Shown here in pieces: positions 4,784 to 7,624 of a stretch of 7,624 bases of DNA. The notes below the pieces were generated by a model. That model was not told the DNA's origin, ran no database searches, and saw only the letters and a list, made by a program, of their open reading frames with translations. Source of the stretch: Oscillospiraceae bacterium (lineage in GTDB: Bacteria > Bacillota > Clostridia > Oscillospirales > Ruminococcaceae). Made by a program: the position numbers and the translations under genes. The number at the start of each line of letters is the position of its first letter. Position 1 is the first letter of the stretch. The DNA lies in the NCBI GenBank assembly GCA_016303195.1, contig JAEDMD010000088.1, positions 1 to 7,624 of the forward strand, in the 5' to 3' direction.

Positions 4784-6055
4784 ATGAACTCAACTGCTTT
4801 CCACAATGCCGACATCCTTCTGCCGAAAAAGGGCACTGACATGAACAAATGGTCAGTTATCGCCTGCGACCAGTACACCAGCGAGCCCCAGTACTGGGAG
4901 GATGTAAACAAAACTGTCGGTGATGCACCATCAACTCTCAACCTCATCTTACCCGAACTCTACCTCGAACAGGACGGTGTTGCCGAGCGTATCGACAACA
5001 TCCACTCCGCTATGGACAAGTACGTTTCCGACGGAATTTTCGAGGAATACAAGAACTCTATGGTATACGTTGAACGTATCCAGAGCAACGGAATTCTCCG
5101 TCAGGGAATCGTTGGTGCTATCGACCTTGAAAAGTACGACTTTGCAAAAGGAAGCACTTCCGAAGTTCGTGCCACCGAAGCAACAGTTATCGAGCGAATC
5201 CCTCCACGTATCAAGGTAAGACAGGGCGCTCCCCTTGAACTTCCTCACATCATGATACTCATTGACGATCCCGACAACACTGTAATCGAGCCCCTTGCAA
5301 AGGCAGTTTCCGATGACAGCAAGCTCTACGATTTCGGACTTATGCAGAACGGCGGATCAATAAAGGGCTGGCTCCTTGATGAGAATACGCAGGAAAAGAT
5401 AGATTCAGCGCTTTCCGCTCTCGGTCAGCAGGAAACATTCAATAAGAAGTATGGCCTCAGCGATACACCTGTTCTTCTTTATGCTATGGGCGACGGCAAC
5501 CACTCTCTCGCAACAGCAAAGGAATTCTACGAACAGCTCAAAAAGGCAAACCCCGACAAGGACTTCTCGAACCATCCTGCACGTTATGCACTCGCAGAGA
5601 TAGTCAATCTCCACAGCGATGCGCTGAAATTTGAAGCTATCCACCGTCTTGTATGTGATGTCGATAATGAAAAGCTGATAGCAGAACTTACCGAAACACT
5701 GGGGCTTTCCGAAACAGCAGAGTCCGACCAGTATGTTATCTGCGTATGCGGCGGAGTTGAAAAGAAGCTGTACATCAATAAAAAGTCCAGCAACCTTTCA
5801 GTTGGTTCGCTCCAGAATTTCCTTGACGGATATCTCAAGGCAAACGGCGGAAAGATAGACTACATCCACGGTGCTGACACAGTAAAGTCACTGGCTGAAA
5901 AGCACAGCGGAATCGCATTCATTCTGCCTGATATGGACAAATCACAGCTTTTCCCGACAGTTATCAAGGACGGCGCACTGCCAAGAAAGACATTCTCAAT
6001 GGGTCACGCAGAGGATAAGAGATTCTATATTGAAGCAAGAAAAATAACAGAATAA
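4784..6055 (+). CDS. DUF1015 family protein
   Basis: This 423-residue cytoplasmic protein is a full-length member of the DUF1015 family (COG4198), widespread in clostridia and other anaerobes. All the family hallmarks seen here are intact: CDQYTS (28-33), RATEATVIERIPPR (129-142), GDGNHSLATAK (236-246), NLHSDALKFEAIHRLV (275-290), IHGAD (361-365) and the C-terminal LPRKTFSMGHAEDKRF (399-414). The His/Asp-rich conserved motifs look like an active site, but I know of no firmly established reaction for this branch. Relatives often sit beside serine biosynthesis genes; no such gene is in this window. An AAGGAG site (4771-4776) lies 7 nt before the ATG. GNAT and tcdA follow on the same strand, separated only by an inserted palindrome, so an ancestral operon is likely. 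Its own promoter is not evident. Confidence 0.92.
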   Translation: MNSTAFHNADILLPKKGTDMNKWSVIACDQYTSEPQYWEDVNKTVGDAPSTLNLILPELYLEQDGVAERIDNIHSAMDKYVSDGIFEEYKNSMVYVERIQSNGILRQGIVGAIDLEKYDFAKGSTSEVRATEATVIERIPPRIKVRQGAPLELPHIMILIDDPDNTVIEPLAKAVSDDSKLYDFGLMQNGGSIKGWLLDENTQEKIDSALSALGQQETFNKKYGLSDTPVLLYAMGDGNHSLATAKEFYEQLKKANPDKDFSNHPARYALAEIVNLHSDALKFEAIHRLVCDVDNEKLIAELTETLGLSETAESDQYVICVCGGVEKKLYINKKSSNLSVGSLQNFLDGYLKANGGKIDYIHGADTVKSLAEKHSGIAFILPDMDKSQLFPTVIKDGALPRKTFSMGHAEDKRFYIEARKITE

Positions 6056-6059
6056 AGAT

Positions 6060-6239
6060 TTAAGGCAACACCGCACAAAGCTTGTGCTGAAGATGCTGTG
6101 ACAGATTTTTCGTCAGATTGTATAGAAATTCCGCAGGCATACTATCGTATGTCAAGGGATTTCTGTGCAAGATGACGGAAAATATGTCCGCAGATTCAGT
6201 GCAAAGCCGTCAGGTGGGCTTTGTGCGGTGTTGCCTTAA
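6060..6239. mobile_element. MITE-like long palindrome between DUF1015 and GNAT
   Basis: The 22-bp ends 6060-6081 and 6218-6239 (TTAAGGCAACACC...) are perfect inverted repeats. Inside, 6106-6114 pairs with 6171-6180 apart from one bulged G, AGAAATTCC (6124-6132) pairs with GGGATTTCT (6156-6164), and CATAC/GTATG (6138-6142/6147-6151) closes the tip. The 180 bp could thus fold into one long imperfect hairpin. Both ends carry TTAA, which may be a target duplication or part of the inverted repeat; the palindrome hides which. No transposase is encoded. Its right end runs into the Shine-Dalgarno of the GNAT gene (AAGGAGG, 6238-6244). Confidence 0.75.
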
Positions 6240-6250
6240 GGAGGTTGTAA

Positions 6251-6724
6251 ATGAACATAAGGCGATTTCAGAACAGCGATGCAGAAGAAGTTTCGGCACT
6301 TATAATAAAGACAATAAGAATATCAAATACAAAAGACTATCCTGCTGAACTTATGGAAGAAGTTGTTAAGTCACAGCAGCCTGAAAATATCATTGAACGT
6401 GCAGGCTGGACGCATTTTTATGTTGCCGTTGACGGAAGCAGTATCATCGGATGCGGTGCGATAGGCCCGTATTGGGGAAAAGAAGATGAAAGCAGTCTCT
6501 TTACAATCTTTGTTCTTCCCGAATATCAGGGCAAAGGCATCGGCAGGCTGATAATAGAAACCCTTGAAAAGGATGAATACTTTCTCAGGGCAAAGCGTAT
6601 CGAGATACCGTCCTCGATTACTGCCTGCGAATTCTACAAAAAATTCGGTTACGACCATAAAAATGGAATTGCAGAGGTAGATGAAGAACACGTTTATCGT
6701 CTGGAAAAATACAGAACTATCTGA
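6251..6724 (+). CDS. GNAT family N-acetyltransferase
   Basis: The 157 residues match a single-domain GCN5-related acetyltransferase, which moves an acetyl group from acetyl-CoA to an amine. The N-terminal IRRFQNSDAEEVSALI (3-18) is the usual first strand and helix. LFTIFVLPEYQGKGIG (83-98) is motif A with the Q-x-x-G-x-G acetyl-CoA pyrophosphate loop. ACEFYKKFGY (125-134) is motif B. The substrate cannot be predicted. AAGGAGG (6238-6244) lies 6 nt before the ATG, and its first two bases belong to the end of the upstream palindrome. tcdA starts 15 nt after the stop, so the two are co-transcribed. No separate promoter is visible upstream; expression probably comes from DUF1015 or from within the inserted element. 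Confidence 0.9.
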   Translation: MNIRRFQNSDAEEVSALIIKTIRISNTKDYPAELMEEVVKSQQPENIIERAGWTHFYVAVDGSSIIGCGAIGPYWGKEDESSLFTIFVLPEYQGKGIGRLIIETLEKDEYFLRAKRIEIPSSITACEFYKKFGYDHKNGIAEVDEEHVYRLEKYRTI

Positions 6725-6739
6725 AATAAAGAGGTAATT

Positions 6740-7483
6740 ATGCTTAATCAGTTTTCACGAACAGAGCTTATTTTCGGCAGGTCGGCGATGGATATTCTCG
6801 CAAATGCAAGAGTAGCCGTTTTCGGAGTCGGGGGAGTGGGCGGATTCACAGTTGAAGCCCTTGCTCGTTCAGGGGTCGGAACGCTGGATATCATCGACGA
6901 TGACAAAGTTGCACTCACCAATCTGAACCGCCAGATAATAGCCCTGCACAGCACTATCGGAAAGTATAAGGTGGATGTGGCAAAAGAGCGTATTCTCGAC
7001 ATTAATCCCGAATGCAAGGTCAATGCCTACAAGACATTTTTCATGCCGGAAAATGCAGATCAGTTTGATTTTTCTCAGTATGACTATGTTGTGGACGCTA
7101 TCGACACGGTCACAGGAAAGATAGAAATTATTGAGCAGGCGAAAAAAGCAGGCATTCCCGTGATAAGTTCGATGGGCGCAGGAAACAAGGTCGATCCGAC
7201 AGCTTTTGAGGTTACGGATATCTACAAAACTTCCGTGTGTCCGCTTGCAAAGGTAATGCGCTACCAGCTTAAACGCCGAGGCATAAAAAAGCTGAAAGTG
7301 GTTTATTCCAAAGAAGAACCAATCACACCTGTACAGTCGGTTGTTGAGGAATGTGTGAACGAAAGTGAAAAATCCTCATCAAGACGCTCAACACCCGGTT
7401 CAAATGCCTTTGTTCCGTCGGTTGTGGGACTGATAATCGCAGGAGAAGTCATTAAAGATCTTGTAAAAATGCGTGATGCGTAA
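6740..7483 (+). CDS. tcdA: tRNA threonylcarbamoyladenosine dehydratase TcdA
   Basis: TcdA (formerly CsdL/YgdL) uses ATP to dehydrate t6A at position 37 of ANN-decoding tRNAs to the cyclic form ct6A. It belongs to the E1-like MoeB/ThiF superfamily. The 247 residues show the nucleotide-binding GVGGVGG (29-35), IIDDDKVALTNLNRQ (51-65), DAIDTVTGK (119-127), SSMGAGNKVDP (143-153), SVCPLAKVMR (165-174) and the C-terminal GSNAFVPSVVGL (220-231). The CxxC zinc pairs of MoeB/ThiF are absent, as expected for TcdA. Length matches the family. An AAAGAGG site (6728-6734) lies 5 nt before the ATG, and the gene directly follows the GNAT gene. A terminator follows 16 nt after the stop, making it the last gene of the unit. 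Confidence 0.92.
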   Translation: MLNQFSRTELIFGRSAMDILANARVAVFGVGGVGGFTVEALARSGVGTLDIIDDDKVALTNLNRQIIALHSTIGKYKVDVAKERILDINPECKVNAYKTFFMPENADQFDFSQYDYVVDAIDTVTGKIEIIEQAKKAGIPVISSMGAGNKVDPTAFEVTDIYKTSVCPLAKVMRYQLKRRGIKKLKVVYSKEEPITPVQSVVEECVNESEKSSSRRSTPGSNAFVPSVVGLIIAGEVIKDLVKMRDA

Positions 7484-7498
7484 TTATCGATTGTGTAG

Positions 7499-7521
7499 GG
7501 GCCGCCTTTGGCGGTCCTTTT
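7499..7521 (+). terminator. Intrinsic terminator after tcdA
   Basis: Arms 7499-7506 and 7510-7517 pair over 8 bp including one G-U, with a TTT loop, followed by TTTT (7518-7521). It lies 16 nt after the tcdA stop and closes the plus-strand operon. Confidence 0.82.
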
Positions 7522-7533
7522 GTTATGTCACGG

Positions 7534-7561
7534 AAAATAAAAGGACGCCCAATGGGCGTCC
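7534..7561 (-). terminator. Intrinsic terminator for a minus-strand gene beyond the window
   Basis: GGACGCCC (7543-7550) and GGGCGTCC (7554-7561) form a perfect 8-bp stem with a 3-nt loop. On the minus strand it is followed by TTTTATTTT. It would end transcription of a gene lying to the right, converging on tcdA. Confidence 0.65.
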
Positions 7562-7592
7562 TCAGCTTGTCGAAAAAGTCATATTTTATTAA

Positions 7593-7620
7593 GGGAACGC
7601 CCTCTCGTGCAGGGCGTCCC
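7593..7620. repeat. Hairpin related in sequence to the neighbouring terminator
   Basis: ACGCCCT (7597-7603) pairs with AGGGCGT (7611-7617), extended by GGG (7593-7595) with CCC (7618-7620) around one bulged A. The core GGGCGTCC is shared with the terminator at 7543-7561. It may be the start of another intergenic repeat or the 3' region of the next minus-strand gene. The window ends before this can be told. Confidence 0.4.
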
Positions 7621-7624
7621 CTCT

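Noticed and set aside
6118..6348. 76-residue plus-strand reading frame
   Set aside because: It lies across the palindromic element and the start of the GNAT gene in another frame, with no ribosome site and no recognisable protein pattern.

Overview
The window looks like chromosome from a low-to-mid GC gut Firmicute of the Oscillospiraceae, most likely Ruminococcus or a close relative. The evidence is strong AGGAGG-type ribosome binding sites, a Sec/lipobox lipoprotein with a Big_2 domain, WXG100 proteins of the Firmicutes type VII secretion kind, a DUF1015 protein, and intergenic regions packed with short palindromic repeats. The genus is inferred from style and was not checked against a database.

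Left part, minus strand (1-3330). In order of transcription there are two small WXG100 genes (3201-2881 and 2812-2495), then a large surface lipoprotein with an SLH-like N-terminal part and a C-terminal Ig-like Big_2 domain (2354-348), a terminator, and the start of a phage distal-tail (Dit-like) gene that runs off the window edge. A good extended -10 promoter with a hairpin right at the predicted mRNA 5' end drives the first WXG100 gene. No type VII secretion machinery (EssC, EsaA and so on) is in the window.

Middle (3330-3977). This divergent intergenic region holds no convincing gene. It has T/A-rich DNA with a CAGCA motif repeated at about 22-bp spacing, then two MITE-like elements side by side. 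One (3505-3671) is a long imperfect palindrome with 18-bp terminal inverted repeats and a TTA duplication. The other (3689-3913) has 22-bp terminal inverted repeats (one mismatch) flanked by a perfect 10-bp direct repeat, the mark of a transposition target duplication. It sits just upstream of a consensus sigma-A promoter for maf.

Right part, plus strand (3978-7483). maf is followed by a hairpin-rich gap and then DUF1015, a GNAT acetyltransferase and tcdA. DUF1015 and GNAT are separated only by a third MITE-like palindrome (6060-6239). Removing it with one TTAA copy leaves a 19-nt gap with an intact Shine-Dalgarno, so DUF1015-GNAT-tcdA was probably a tight operon before insertion. tcdA ends at a plus-strand terminator, which faces a minus-strand terminator for a gene beyond the window.

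Most interesting observation. The second MITE and the maf-DUF1015 gap contain, in opposite orientations, the same four-hairpin module ending in a T-run. Comparing the two copies gives 31 paired positions: 11 are compensatory double changes, one mismatch is repaired, and none is disrupted. That is good evidence for selection on RNA (or single-stranded DNA) structure, and I do not recognise it as a named family.
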